The translations under genes were made by a program, and so were the position numbers. A model generated the notes under the pieces. That model was not told the origin of the DNA. It saw nothing but the letters and a program-made list of their open reading frames with translations, and searched no databases. A stretch of 64,000 nt of DNA from Porphyromonadaceae bacterium H1 (GTDB taxonomy: Bacteria > Bacteroidota > Bacteroidia > Bacteroidales > Paludibacteraceae): NCBI GenBank assembly GCA_001653155.1, contig BDEJ01000043.1, positions 48,850-112,849 on the forward strand. The letters are read 5' to 3'. Every line of letters begins with the position of its first letter. Within the stretch, counting starts at the first letter, position 1. Shown in pieces: positions 19,323-27,896 of this stretch.

Positions 19323-21233
19323 TCAATCATCAAGAAAAGCCTCTGTAAAACTTTTCTTCAGTCCGGCAACATCCAAGCCTATCAAAGCATGCAATTCGGC
19401 AGGACTTCCGTGCTCCACAAAAATATCGGGAATTCCCACACGAAGCAAGCGGGGATGATAGTTCCGATCCGACAGGAACTCAAGAACAGCGCTACCAAAA
19501 CCTCCGTAACGACAGCCCTCCTCTACGGTCACAATACGGTCGAAACGCTTCCCTATTTCGTGTAGCAAAGCCTCGTCAAGCGGCTTCAAGAAGCGCAAGT
19601 CGTAATGAGCAATCTGCAAACGGGGATCTTCAGCTTCCAATTCTGCTATAGCCCGAGCAGCGTTGTGTGCGGTAGTTCCGAGTGTAAGCACGGCACAACC
19701 TTCTCCTTCCTTGAGGCAGAGCCCCCGTCCTATAGGAAGTCTTTCCATGGGTTTCCGCCAGTCGATGTGAAAGCCGCATCCACGGGGATAGCGAATAACA
19801 AAAGGTCCCATATCAGGCTGCTGAGCTGTGTACATCAGGTCACGCAACTCCATTTCGTTTCGAGGAGCAGCCACCGTTAAATGGGGGATACAGCGCATGT
19901 AGGCCAGGTCAAATTGTCCTTGGTGGGTAGCTCCGTCGGCTCCGACGATGCCGGCACGATCGATACATAGCACCACATTGAGTTTTTGTATTGCCACATC
20001 GTGTATGAGGTTGTCGTAAGCGCGCTGCATAAACGATGAGTAAATATTACAGAAGGGTAACATCCCCTCTTTAGCCAGTCCAGCTGAAAAGGTAAGGGCA
20101 TGCCCTTCGGCAATCCCCACATCGAAAACCCGTTCGGGTATGTGACGCTGCATGATGGTCATCGAACACCCCGAAGGCATGGCCGGAGTAATAGCGACAA
20201 TCTTATCGTTCTGCTGCGCCAATTCAAGAAGAGTTTCTCCAAAAACATCCTGAAACAAAGGTGGTTTTATTTGATTATCGGCATGACGAAGCCCTGTGTT
20301 GGGATCGAAAGTTCCCGGTGCATGCCATTCGGTAACAGACTTCTCGGCGGGTTCGTATCCCTTTCCTTTCTGAGTAATACAGTGTAAGACTTTAGGGCCT
20401 TCAAAGTCCTTGATATCGGAGAGGATACGCACCAGACTTTGCACATCGTGCCCATCCACCGGGCCGAAATAACGTATATTGAGACCTTCGAAGATATTCG
20501 CAGACTGCCGCGAGATACGCGACTTAATACTGTTGTTGAAGCGCAGGATGCTGTTTTTCTTCTTATCGTTGATGAGTTTGAACTTTTTCAGCAAGCGATA
20601 GGCTTTATAGCGCCAGCGGTTGTAAGTACGCGAAGTGGTAATATCCACCAAGTATTGTGTAAAGCCACCTCTTATGGGGTCGATGGCCATTTGATTGTCG
20701 TTAAGAATAATCAGCAGGTTGTTTTTGTCCATCGAGGCATTATTAAGCCCTTCGAAGGCCAAACCTCCCGTCATGGCTCCATCGCCGATAACGGCAACCA
20801 CATGACGCCTCCCTTCCTTCTTCAACAGCGAAGCCACGGACATGCCCAAGCCCGCCGAAATGGATGTGGATGAATGTCCCACGCCAAAGGCATCGTATTC
20901 GCTCTCTTTGGGCGAAGGGAAACCACTGATTCCTCCAAACTTACGATTGGTATGGAAAAGCTTACGCCGCCCCGTAAGTATCTTATGACCATAAGCTTGA
21001 TGCCCAACGTCCCACACGACACGATCGTAAGGCGTATCGAAAACATAGTGCAGGGCTACACTCAGTTCCACCGTTCCAAGGCTCGAGCCCAGATGTCCGG
21101 GATTCTTCGATACTTCGTCGATGATAAATTGCCGCAACTCGCTGCAAACCTCGTCCAAATTCTCTTTGGCAAGCGTTTTCAGATCAGCCGGGCTGTCTGT
21201 GGAATCCAGATACTTATAATCTCGGTTCTTCAT
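19323..21233 (-). CDS. dxs: 1-deoxy-D-xylulose-5-phosphate synthase
   Basis: The 636-residue enzyme condenses pyruvate and glyceraldehyde 3-phosphate, the first step of the MEP isoprenoid pathway. Thiamine-diphosphate motifs are present: [11 protein letters not shown] near residue 75, the Mg-binding GDGAMTGG...NN motif (near 145-175), and in the second half [11 protein letters not shown] and RYPRG. The C-terminal transketolase domain ends with [12 protein letters not shown]. An in-frame ATG nine codons upstream (21260) exists, but the -7 candidate at 21258-21265 would place the transcript start inside those codons, so I prefer 21233. Confidence 0.95.
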   Translation of the reverse strand: MKNRDYKYLDSTDSPADLKTLAKENLDEVCSELRQFIIDEVSKNPGHLGSSLGTVELSVALHYVFDTPYDRVVWDVGHQAYGHKILTGRRKLFHTNRKFGGISGFPSPKESEYDAFGVGHSSTSISAGLGMSVASLLKKEGRRHVVAVIGDGAMTGGLAFEGLNNASMDKNNLLIILNDNQMAIDPIRGGFTQYLVDITTSRTYNRWRYKAYRLLKKFKLINDKKKNSILRFNNSIKSRISRQSANIFEGLNIRYFGPVDGHDVQSLVRILSDIKDFEGPKVLHCITQKGKGYEPAEKSVTEWHAPGTFDPNTGLRHADNQIKPPLFQDVFGETLLELAQQNDKIVAITPAMPSGCSMTIMQRHIPERVFDVGIAEGHALTFSAGLAKEGMLPFCNIYSSFMQRAYDNLIHDVAIQKLNVVLCIDRAGIVGADGATHQGQFDLAYMRCIPHLTVAAPRNEMELRDLMYTAQQPDMGPFVIRYPRGCGFHIDWRKPMERLPIGRGLCLKEGEGCAVLTLGTTAHNAARAIAELEAEDPRLQIAHYDLRFLKPLDEALLHEIGKRFDRIVTVEEGCRYGGFGSAVLEFLSDRNYHPRLLRVGIPDIFVEHGSPAELHALIGLDVAGLKKSFTEAFLDD

Positions 21234-21257
21234 TGTCTTTTCAAAAATAGAGGCTTG

Positions 21258-21265
21258 CAAAAATA
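21258..21265 (-). promoter_or_regulatory. Candidate -7 element of dxs
   Basis: TATTTTTG on the minus strand fits TAnnTTTG; a second copy lies at 21242-21249. No good -33 TTG was found. The site helps to choose the downstream start codon of dxs. Confidence 0.4.
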
Positions 21266-21377
21266 ATACTTTTTGCCTATCGGTAAAATTCTATCCCCGC
21301 CGCCTCAAAGAAGCAAATACATGCAAGAGCTTTCCAACAGAGGTTTTAGATTTTTCGGTTTTTCGAATTTTTAATTT

Positions 21378-21412
21378 TACTTTTGTAAAATCTATTCCCC
21401 GGAAGTCCGGGG
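21378..21412 (+). promoter_or_regulatory. Promoter candidate and leader hairpin of ftcD
   Basis: TACTTTTG (21378-21385) matches TAnnTTTG. A 7-bp GC-rich hairpin, CCCCGGA with TCCGGGG (21397-21412), lies where the transcript should begin, 18 bp before the ATG. It may stabilise the mRNA 5' end. Confidence 0.5.
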
Positions 21413-21430
21413 ATACAGCAAGAAAGACCT

Positions 21431-22327
21431 ATGGAGAAAATCGTAGAATGCATTCCTAACTTTAGCGAAGGACGTGAAACTGCAAACATCGAACGCATTG
21501 CGGGAGCTTTCCGTAATAAAAAAGAGCTAAAACTGCTGGACTACAGCGCCGATCGGGATCACAACCGCATGGTAATTACCGCTATGGGAAGTCCCGGTGC
21601 CATCAAGGAAGCAATCATCGAAGCCGTGGGCTTTGCCCTTGACAGCATCGACCTGAACCAGCATCAAGGCGGACATCCCCGCATCGGGGCGGCCGATGTC
21701 ATCCCCTTTGTTCCCATCCGGGGAATGAGTAACGCAGACTGCGTCGCTCTATCGAAAGACTGCGCAGCTGCATTAGCGGACAAATACGACTTACCCATAT
21801 TCCTCTACGAACATTCGGCTACAGCCCCCCATCGACGAAATTTGGCCGACTTACGAAAAGGAGGTTTCGAGGGCCTGACCGAGAAAATGCAAGACCAAGG
21901 CTGGGCACCCGATTTCGGCCCCAGACATCCGCATCCCACAGGCGGCGCATCCGTAGTCGGAGCTCGGGATCCTCTCATCGCCTACAACGTCAATCTGAAC
22001 TCCTCCCGCATCGAGATAGCCCAAGCCATTGCCCGCAAAATACGACATATCGGAGGCGGATTGCGCTGTTGCAAAGCCATCGGGGTAGAGCTGAAGGAAC
22101 AAGGAATCGTGCAGGTATCCACCAACATAACAGACTATCGGAAGACCTCCATCTATCAAGTATTAGAACTGGTTCGTATCGAAGCAGCCCGCTACGGAGT
22201 AAGCATTGCAGGTAGCGAGATAATCGGACTCCTACCCTTAGCGGCACTGGTCGACACGACTGCCTATTACCTGGGTATCGAGAAGCTCCCCGAACAGCAA
22301 ATACTCGAAAGGCATCTCATGGAATAA
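21431..22327 (+). CDS. ftcD: Glutamate formimidoyltransferase
   Basis: The 298-residue enzyme moves the formimino group from N-formimino-glutamate to tetrahydrofolate in histidine breakdown. Recognisable segments include ECIPNFSEGR at the start, DRDHNRMVITAMG near 41, HQGGHPRIGAADVIPFVP near 78, and FGPRHPHPTGGASVVGARDPLIAYNVNL near 157-185. It is the transferase domain alone, without the cyclodeaminase part found in the mammalian fusion. No other hut gene is in the window. It reads plus strand, divergent from dxs. Confidence 0.95.
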   Translation: MEKIVECIPNFSEGRETANIERIAGAFRNKKELKLLDYSADRDHNRMVITAMGSPGAIKEAIIEAVGFALDSIDLNQHQGGHPRIGAADVIPFVPIRGMSNADCVALSKDCAAALADKYDLPIFLYEHSATAPHRRNLADLRKGGFEGLTEKMQDQGWAPDFGPRHPHPTGGASVVGARDPLIAYNVNLNSSRIEIAQAIARKIRHIGGGLRCCKAIGVELKEQGIVQVSTNITDYRKTSIYQVLELVRIEAARYGVSIAGSEIIGLLPLAALVDTTAYYLGIEKLPEQQILERHLME

Positions 22328-22393
22328 GCCCGAATAAAAACGTAAAATGAAGCAGACGGAGACAAAAAACGCGGTCAATTACAATTTTTTTAG

Positions 22394-22401
22394 TAGATTT
22401 G
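22394..22401 (+). promoter_or_regulatory. Candidate -7 element for the 22443 gene
   Basis: TAGATTTG fits TAnnTTTG and lies 41 bp before the start codon. No matching -33 element is seen. Confidence 0.4.
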
Positions 22402-22442
22402 CCGACGAAAGTTCACGAACGACAGTTACCTTATAGTTTTTT

Positions 22443-23150
22443 ATGCCTTACCGCCGATTACCGAACACCGACAAAGCTCGCTTCAGAGCATTGAAGCAAG
22501 CAATAGCTTGTTCCGACAAGCAGAGTTTCAGCAATCAGGTTATCTCATTTAAAGTCCTGCACGAAGCACGAACTTTTCTCTCCATATTCGAGCAAAAAGC
22601 CATTCTCTATAACCAAACGCACGAAAGTCAAATAGCTGCCAGCAAGCGTTACCAGCAAATTACAGCGACTGCACGCCTGTACGTTTCGCACTTTATTCAG
22701 GTATTTAATCTCTGTGTGATTCGCGGCGAGATAAAAAAAGAACAAAAGCTCCTCTATCAACTTGATCCGGACACTCATACCGTGCCCGACCTTAACAACG
22801 AAAAGGCTCTTCTCCACTGGGGGAAATGCATCATCGACGGGGAAAACGAACGCATCCGAAACGGAGGAACCCCCATCTACAACCCTCAAATAGCCAAAGT
22901 AAAAGTCCACTACGAAATATTCAAAGAGTACCAGCAGCGGCAACAGATACACAAAACAACAACAAACCGCAATTGGGAAGAACTGGTCAAGCTGCGTGCA
23001 AAGGCCGACGAGATACTCCTCGACATCTGGAATCAGGTGGAGGAAAACTTCAAGGACGAATCGCCTTATCAACGGATTGAAAAATGCCGCGAGTACGGGC
23101 TGATTTACTACTACCGGAAAGGAGAAAAGGAACTCAGTCCCGAGGATTAA
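22443..23150 (+). CDS. Conserved Bacteroidetes-type protein of unknown function
   Basis: I do not recognise a functional family. The 235-residue product has no signal peptide or membrane segment and is mostly helical and charged. The start MPYRRLPNTDKARFRALKQA and the repeated QQRQQ and KVHYEIFKEYQ stretches suggest coiled helices. The C-terminal end has KCREYGLIYYYRKG and an acidic tail. It begins 115 bp after ftcD behind its own -7 candidate and is followed 13 bp later by an esterase gene, so the two are probably co-transcribed. A cytosolic structural or nucleic-acid-related role cannot be told apart. Confidence 0.8.
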   Translation: MPYRRLPNTDKARFRALKQAIACSDKQSFSNQVISFKVLHEARTFLSIFEQKAILYNQTHESQIAASKRYQQITATARLYVSHFIQVFNLCVIRGEIKKEQKLLYQLDPDTHTVPDLNNEKALLHWGKCIIDGENERIRNGGTPIYNPQIAKVKVHYEIFKEYQQRQQIHKTTTNRNWEELVKLRAKADEILLDIWNQVEENFKDESPYQRIEKCREYGLIYYYRKGEKELSPED

Positions 23151-23163
23151 ATCACAATTTGGC

Positions 23164-23799
23164 ATGCTCTCTTACCGGCTTCGGGAAGCTCGAACTCACG
23201 ACGAAAAACCTCCGGCACTTATCTTAATGCACGGAATCGGAGGAAACGAAGATATGCTTTCGTTTTTGGCTTCACGCATAGCACCCGGGTTTCTGGTCTT
23301 TCAACTGCGAGCGCCCTATCGGCTATCCGAAAACAAATACTCGTGGTTCGGTGTTGACTTTAGCGAAAGTAAGATCTCCGTAAATCCCGAAGAAGTACGA
23401 CAAAGCATCGACGAGGTAATCAGCTTCATCGGCTATGCAAAGTCGACGTACCGCTTCGACCCTTCGAGAATTTTCATCGGAGGTTTCAGCCAGGGAGGAG
23501 AAATGGCTTATTACACAGCGCTCAGCCGTCCCGAGCTGTTTAAAGGCTTGATTATTTTTTCAAGCCGTATCGCCTCTGAGATGCAGGATGTTTTCGAGGC
23601 AAAAGAAATCGGGTCAAACTTACAGGCTTTTATTTATCACGGCTCGAAGGATCCGGTTATTAAGGTTGACGAGGCTCGAACTTCGGTAGCTTTCTTACAC
23701 AAGCTGGGCCTTGCCCCACACTACCGGGAGACGACAGACAAACACCTTATCAATACACGAATATTCGAGGAGTTAAACGAATGGCTTAATCCGCAATAA
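23164..23799 (+). CDS. Alpha/beta-hydrolase, phospholipase/carboxylesterase family
   Basis: The 211-residue cytoplasmic hydrolase has the esterase D/acyl-protein thioesterase layout. The oxyanion loop is LMHGIGGNE near residue 21, the nucleophile Ser is in GGFSQGGEM near 103, the Asp in HGSKDPVIKV near 161, and the His in TDKHLINT near 196. Such enzymes cleave carboxyl esters of small acyl groups; the substrate is unknown. It lies 13 bp after the unknown gene and 10 bp before two tiny membrane genes, so it is mid-operon. Confidence 0.85.
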   Translation: MLSYRLREARTHDEKPPALILMHGIGGNEDMLSFLASRIAPGFLVFQLRAPYRLSENKYSWFGVDFSESKISVNPEEVRQSIDEVISFIGYAKSTYRFDPSRIFIGGFSQGGEMAYYTALSRPELFKGLIIFSSRIASEMQDVFEAKEIGSNLQAFIYHGSKDPVIKVDEARTSVAFLHKLGLAPHYRETTDKHLINTRIFEELNEWLNPQ

Positions 23800-23809
23800 A
23801 ACAAAGATT

Positions 23810-24022
23810 ATGAATCCCAAATTACGACTTTTTCTCTACGGTATAGGCGTCTTCATCGTATACCTCATTCTTACTGCAGCCGTTATTCTCATCTCGGGAC
23901 GTAATCCCGAGAACCCCATTCTGTTCGGAATCTACACCAAAGAGCATCTTCTTATCGGCTTAGCGGTGGCAGTGGTTCTAAGTTTATCGCACGATCGTAA
24001 AATGAAAATGATGAAAAAATGA
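23810..24022 (+). CDS. Small two-helix membrane protein, unknown
   Basis: The 70-residue product has two predicted membrane helices (about residues 7-28 and 46-60) joined by a loop with NPENPILFGIYTKEH, and ends in a Lys/Met-rich tail. No family is recognised. Its stop overlaps the start of the next small gene (ATGA), which indicates coupled translation. The operon position and coupling make it likely real rather than a chance frame. Confidence 0.65.
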   Translation: MNPKLRLFLYGIGVFIVYLILTAAVILISGRNPENPILFGIYTKEHLLIGLAVAVVLSLSHDRKMKMMKK

Positions 24023-24222
24023 ATGTATTGAAATCACTGGGTATCATCCTGCTATCGGCCGGTCTATGCCTGGCCGTCATAGCCGAAACCCGCTTCGCAG
24101 GGCAGCAGCCTGATCAAACTAACGAGGGAATATTTTCCCTCATCGATATTGTTTCGGCATGTGTAGTGGGAATCATCGTCCTTTATTCGCTTCGCAGGGC
24201 CCAACGGAAATCTCGAAAATAA
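24019..24222 (+). CDS. Small membrane protein, unknown
   Basis: The 67-residue product has an N-terminal hydrophobic helix (4-21), a polar middle with GQQPDQTNEG, a second helix (41-58), and a basic tail (RRAQRKSRK) that should face the cytoplasm. It overlaps the preceding gene by 4 nt and ends 32 bp before birA. The pair may form a two-subunit membrane module. No function can be assigned. Confidence 0.62.
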   Translation: MNVLKSLGIILLSAGLCLAVIAETRFAGQQPDQTNEGIFSLIDIVSACVVGIIVLYSLRRAQRKSRK

Positions 24223-24254
24223 AACGCAATTCCACGAAGCTCAACTTAGCGACT

Positions 24255-24980
24255 ATGCTCTTGAATACGCTTTTTGTCGAAGAATGCGAATCGACTAACC
24301 TTTTACTCGCCCAAAAGGCAGACAGAGAGAAACTTCCGGAAGGCTTCCTGATACATACCGACTTTCAGACAGCCGGTCAGGGGCAACAGGGCAACTCCTG
24401 GGAGTCGGCTCGAAGCTCCAACTTGTTGTTCAGCCTGCTGCTGCATCCCAAGCACATTGCTATCGACCGGCAGTTCGTGCTATCGCAGGCCGTCTCGCTG
24501 GCTATCAGGGCAGTGCTTCTTCGCTACACGAATGCCATCCAAATCAAATGGCCTAACGACATCTACCACGAAAACAAAAAATTAGGCGGCATACTGATAC
24601 AAAACAGCATACAGCAAAACTTTCTGAAGCAATCCATTGTCGGGGTAGGCCTAAACATCAACCAGGTCGAATTTTCGAGCGGAGCTCCCAATCCGGTCTC
24701 TCTGCGGCAGATTACCGGTCAACAGCTGAAACGCGAGAAGCTCTTGCAGGAATTGTACGACAGCATCATGCAGTACTACCGCAGGACAGAGCGGGAGGAT
24801 TTCACTTCCGATTACATGGAGGGGCTTTTCCGCAACCGGGGTTTTCATCGCTTCCGTGACAGCGAAGGCTCATTTGAGGCCTGCATACAGCGGGTTGGAA
24901 ACGACGGCATGCTTTATCTGGAAGACAGCAGAGCTAAGCGGCGCGGTTACTATTTCAAAGAAGTGGAATTCATCCTCTGA
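24255..24980 (+). CDS. birA: Biotin--[acetyl-CoA carboxylase] ligase
   Basis: The 241-residue enzyme activates biotin with ATP and attaches it to biotin-carrier proteins. The frame is open 32 codons further upstream, but that part overlaps the previous gene and MLLNTLFVEECESTNLLL matches the family start. Motifs: ECESTN near 9, QTAGQGQQGNSWES near 37 (the biotinyl-AMP loop, usually GRGRRG, here with Gln for Arg), KWPNDIYHENKKLGGIL near 97-113, VGVGLNIN near 127. There is no N-terminal DNA-binding domain, so it is a ligase only. Confidence 0.92.
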   Translation: MLLNTLFVEECESTNLLLAQKADREKLPEGFLIHTDFQTAGQGQQGNSWESARSSNLLFSLLLHPKHIAIDRQFVLSQAVSLAIRAVLLRYTNAIQIKWPNDIYHENKKLGGILIQNSIQQNFLKQSIVGVGLNINQVEFSSGAPNPVSLRQITGQQLKREKLLQELYDSIMQYYRRTEREDFTSDYMEGLFRNRGFHRFRDSEGSFEACIQRVGNDGMLYLEDSRAKRRGYYFKEVEFIL

Positions 24981-25084
24981 GGCGGACAGCATCCGCTTCG
25001 AAAATGCCCCGGATCAAAAGCCGGAATAACAACATCTTTAGAATTTTTATTAATATTCGTTGCCAAGCAGCATACAATTATTTG

Positions 25085-25092
25085 TACTTTTG
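25085..25092 (+). promoter_or_regulatory. Candidate -7 element of the murF operon
   Basis: TACTTTTG fits TAnnTTTG; the nearest TTG (25060-25062) is 22 bp upstream, slightly long. It would give a leader of about 100 nt before murF. Confidence 0.5.
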
Positions 25093-25196
25093 CGTTTCTA
25101 TTTCGCAAGTTGCTTTAACTTTGGATTTTGGGGCAGACAGCTTTCCGAAAACGAGCGAAATACGCATGAAATTTGTAACTGAAGCCGGTATATAAC

Positions 25197-26492
25197 ATGG
25201 AGCTTTATCCCTTATTCCTGAAACATCCCGTTATCTGCACGGACAGCCGTTTCTGTCCGGAGGCTTCCATCTTTTTTGCTCTCAAGGGCGAGAATTTCAA
25301 CGGAAACGTATTTGCCCGGCAGGCCCTCGCCAAGGGTTGTGCCTTTGCCGTGGTAGACGAAGCGGCATACGCTAACGACAAACGCTGTATTCTGGTTGAA
25401 GATGTGCTGAAAACCCTGCAAGACCTGGCTTGCTTCCACAGGGAGCAATTAAAAACAAAAATTATAGGAATAACCGGTACGAACGGAAAAACAACAAGTA
25501 AAGAACTGATTGCCGCCGTATTGCAAAAGAGATACAAAACCCTCTACACCGAGGGAAATTTAAACAACCACATCGGCGTGCCCTTAACCTTACTGAGACT
25601 CACCGCCGAACACGAGATCGCCGTAATTGAGATGGGAGCGAATCATCCCGGCGAGATCAGGCAACTCTGCAAACTGGCTCAGCCGGATTTCGGGATCATC
25701 ACTAACGTCGGCAAAGCCCACCTTGAAGGATTCGGCTCTTTCGAAGGCGTCAAACGAAGCAAGGCGGAGCTGTATGAATTTATAGCCCGGAAAGCCGGAC
25801 GCATTTTTATAAACGCCGATAACGAGCACCTTGTAGAAATGGCCCGCAAGGCAGGAGTCCTCGAAAACAAATGGGAAAAATACGGCATCACTCCCGACGG
25901 AAAGTGGCCCGTAACGGGCAAGCTTCAAAAGGACGGAGCGACACTGAAGATGCTCTGCCGCAGCAATCAGAGCGACTTCGAAGTACACACGCAACTGATA
26001 GGAGACTACAACGCCGAAAACGTATTGGCAGCCCTAAGCATCGGACATTATTTCGGCATTCCGGATCAGGAGATGGCTACAGCCTTGGAGGATTACAGAC
26101 CGACGAACAAACGTTCGCAGTTGACCGTCACACCGAAAAACACGTTAGTAATAGACGCCTACAATGCGAACCCCGACAGCATGAAGCAGGCTGTCCGTAA
26201 TTTCGCAGCAATAGAGGCAGAAAACAAATACCTGATTCTGGGAGATATGCTCGAGCTGGGCAAGGAAAGCAACAAGGAGCACCAGAGCCTGATCGAAACC
26301 ATCAAATCCCTCGGCTTCACAAGAGTATTGCTCGTGGGCCCCGAATTCAAGGTGACCACACACGACTTCCTTGCTTTCAACACGGTCTCCGAACTGATAG
26401 AGGCCTTAAAAGAGCAAAGCATCGAAAAAGCATGGATCCTCATCAAAGCTTCGAGAGGCATGAAATTAGAGCAAATAACCGAATATTTATAA
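25197..26492 (+). CDS. murF: UDP-N-acetylmuramoyl-tripeptide--D-alanyl-D-alanine ligase
   Basis: The 431-residue cytoplasmic Mur ligase adds D-Ala-D-Ala to the UDP-MurNAc tripeptide. It has the N-terminal substrate domain (ICTDSR, IFFALKGENFNGN), the ATP loop GITGTNGKTTSK near residue 91, EGNLNNHIGVPLTLL near 120, EMGANHPGEI, ITNVGKAHLEGF, and in the C-terminal domain NTLVIDAYNANPDS and LGDMLELG. It opens a tightly spaced eight-gene run to folK. The run is envelope-centred (murF, murI and several anchored proteins). Confidence 0.96.
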   Translation: MELYPLFLKHPVICTDSRFCPEASIFFALKGENFNGNVFARQALAKGCAFAVVDEAAYANDKRCILVEDVLKTLQDLACFHREQLKTKIIGITGTNGKTTSKELIAAVLQKRYKTLYTEGNLNNHIGVPLTLLRLTAEHEIAVIEMGANHPGEIRQLCKLAQPDFGIITNVGKAHLEGFGSFEGVKRSKAELYEFIARKAGRIFINADNEHLVEMARKAGVLENKWEKYGITPDGKWPVTGKLQKDGATLKMLCRSNQSDFEVHTQLIGDYNAENVLAALSIGHYFGIPDQEMATALEDYRPTNKRSQLTVTPKNTLVIDAYNANPDSMKQAVRNFAAIEAENKYLILGDMLELGKESNKEHQSLIETIKSLGFTRVLLVGPEFKVTTHDFLAFNTVSELIEALKEQSIEKAWILIKASRGMKLEQITEYL

Positions 26493-26517
26493 TCCACATC
26501 AAAATAAAGAACTCAGA

Positions 26518-27405
26518 ATGAAAAACAAAACAATAAGCATTGTAGCAGCCATTTTCATCATCTCCGTACTGGTTGCAGCCCTTGTTTACTTTGTGAGAAG
26601 CAATCATCAAAAAGACCGGGAGATGAAAGAGGTCGTGGAGATGATGAACTTCGAGAAGGAACAACTCGAAAGCGAATACACCATGCTTACCAACGAACTG
26701 GGCAGCTATGTTCCGAACCTCCAAAACGACTCGCTCCTGAAGCTACTGGATAGCGAAAAGCTGAAAATAAAACAACTGCTAGAAGAGTTGCGGCTAACAA
26801 AGGCCACCAACATGCGTCGTATCAACGAGCTGAAAGATGAATTGGCAAGCGTACGCAAGGTGATGGTGCATTACGTACAGCAAATAGACTCCCTCAACGC
26901 ACAAAACGAGCGCTTGACGAGCGAGAACATCGAAGTGCGCCGTATGTACGAAGAAGCCAGCGAAACAGCCGAACAACTGGCCAAAGAAAAAGAATCGCTG
27001 GGCAAAATCGTATCAAAGGCCTCTGTAATGGAAATAAGCAATTTCGAGGTGGCTCTGCTCAACAAAAAGAACAGAAGGACGACCAGAATATCGCAAGCTT
27101 CAATGGTGGAATTTGCTTTTACCCTCGCCAAAAACGTAGTGGTAGAGCCCGGGAGAAAAACCATATACATCCGCGTTACCCGTCCCGATAACGTTCTGTT
27201 ATCCAAGGGACAGGATCATATCTTCCCCTTTGAAGACAAGGAAATCGCCTATTCCGCCAAAAAAGAAATTGAATACGCCAACGAAAGCATTCAGGACGTA
27301 ATTTATTGGAAGGTGGACGAAATCCTTCCGGTGGGTATGTATCGTACCGACTTCTTCCTCGATGGAAACCGAATCGGCTGCTTTGCTTTCGAACTAAAAA
27401 AATAA
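26518..27405 (+). CDS. Membrane-anchored coiled-coil protein, unknown
   Basis: The 295-residue product has one N-terminal membrane helix (8-26, SIVAAIFIISVLVAALVYFV). A long charged coiled coil follows (about 30-170), with heptad-like Leu spacing in LKIKQLLEELRL and ELASVRKVMVHYVQQIDSL. A beta-rich C-terminal domain (175-295) follows, with TIYIRVTRPDNVLLSKG and GMYRTDFFLDGNRIGCFAFEL. The topology places the coil and globular domain in the periplasm. No family is named with confidence. The position 25 bp after murF suggests a cell-envelope or division role (inference). Confidence 0.75.
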   Translation: MKNKTISIVAAIFIISVLVAALVYFVRSNHQKDREMKEVVEMMNFEKEQLESEYTMLTNELGSYVPNLQNDSLLKLLDSEKLKIKQLLEELRLTKATNMRRINELKDELASVRKVMVHYVQQIDSLNAQNERLTSENIEVRRMYEEASETAEQLAKEKESLGKIVSKASVMEISNFEVALLNKKNRRTTRISQASMVEFAFTLAKNVVVEPGRKTIYIRVTRPDNVLLSKGQDHIFPFEDKEIAYSAKKEIEYANESIQDVIYWKVDEILPVGMYRTDFFLDGNRIGCFAFELKK

Positions 27406-27416
27406 CGGCACCAAGA

Positions 27417-27878
27417 ATGGATATGAAAAAAACAGTTTTTTTGACACTGCTATTGCTTTCCCTGCTGCTCTTGCCTTCCTGCGAACGCAACGACTATCAG
27501 GAGTGGAAAATGCTAAACGAGCAATGGTGGGAGCAGCACAAAAACGACAGCGGATACACCACCAGCGCAAGCGGTTTGATGTACAAAATTATCGAACAGG
27601 GCGAGCAGCGTTTCCCGAACGACTACAGTCGGATTTGGGTTACCTATACCGGAAAATTTATCGACGGAACCGTCTTCGAGAAACAGACGAAACCCATTCC
27701 TTTGAGCATGATGACGGTCGTTCCCGGTTGGGTAGAAGGACTCAAAAAAATTGAAAACGGGGGAATCATACACATGTATGTGCCTTCGTCTCTGGGTTAT
27801 GGTTCGAAGGGTAAAGGCTTCATCCCGCCTTACTCCGCGTTAATCTTCGAAATTCACCTGATTGCATCCTCCTACTAA
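27417..27878 (+). CDS. FKBP-type peptidyl-prolyl isomerase lipoprotein
   Basis: The product is about 153 residues from MDMKKTVFLT (or two fewer from the next ATG). A frame extension upstream lies inside the previous gene and was rejected. The lipobox LLPSC is followed by a linker with QWWEQHKNDSGYTTS. An FKBP domain follows: GLMYKIIEQGE, VTYTGKFIDGTVFEK, VVPGWVEGLKKIENGG, MYVPSSLGYGSKGKGFIPPYSALIFEIHL. It is short for the family, a minimal FKBP fold. It should assist folding of exported proteins at the membrane. Confidence 0.9.
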   Translation: MDMKKTVFLTLLLLSLLLLPSCERNDYQEWKMLNEQWWEQHKNDSGYTTSASGLMYKIIEQGEQRFPNDYSRIWVTYTGKFIDGTVFEKQTKPIPLSMMTVVPGWVEGLKKIENGGIIHMYVPSSLGYGSKGKGFIPPYSALIFEIHLIASSY

Positions 27879-27896
27879 AACCGCCATCTCCAAGCA

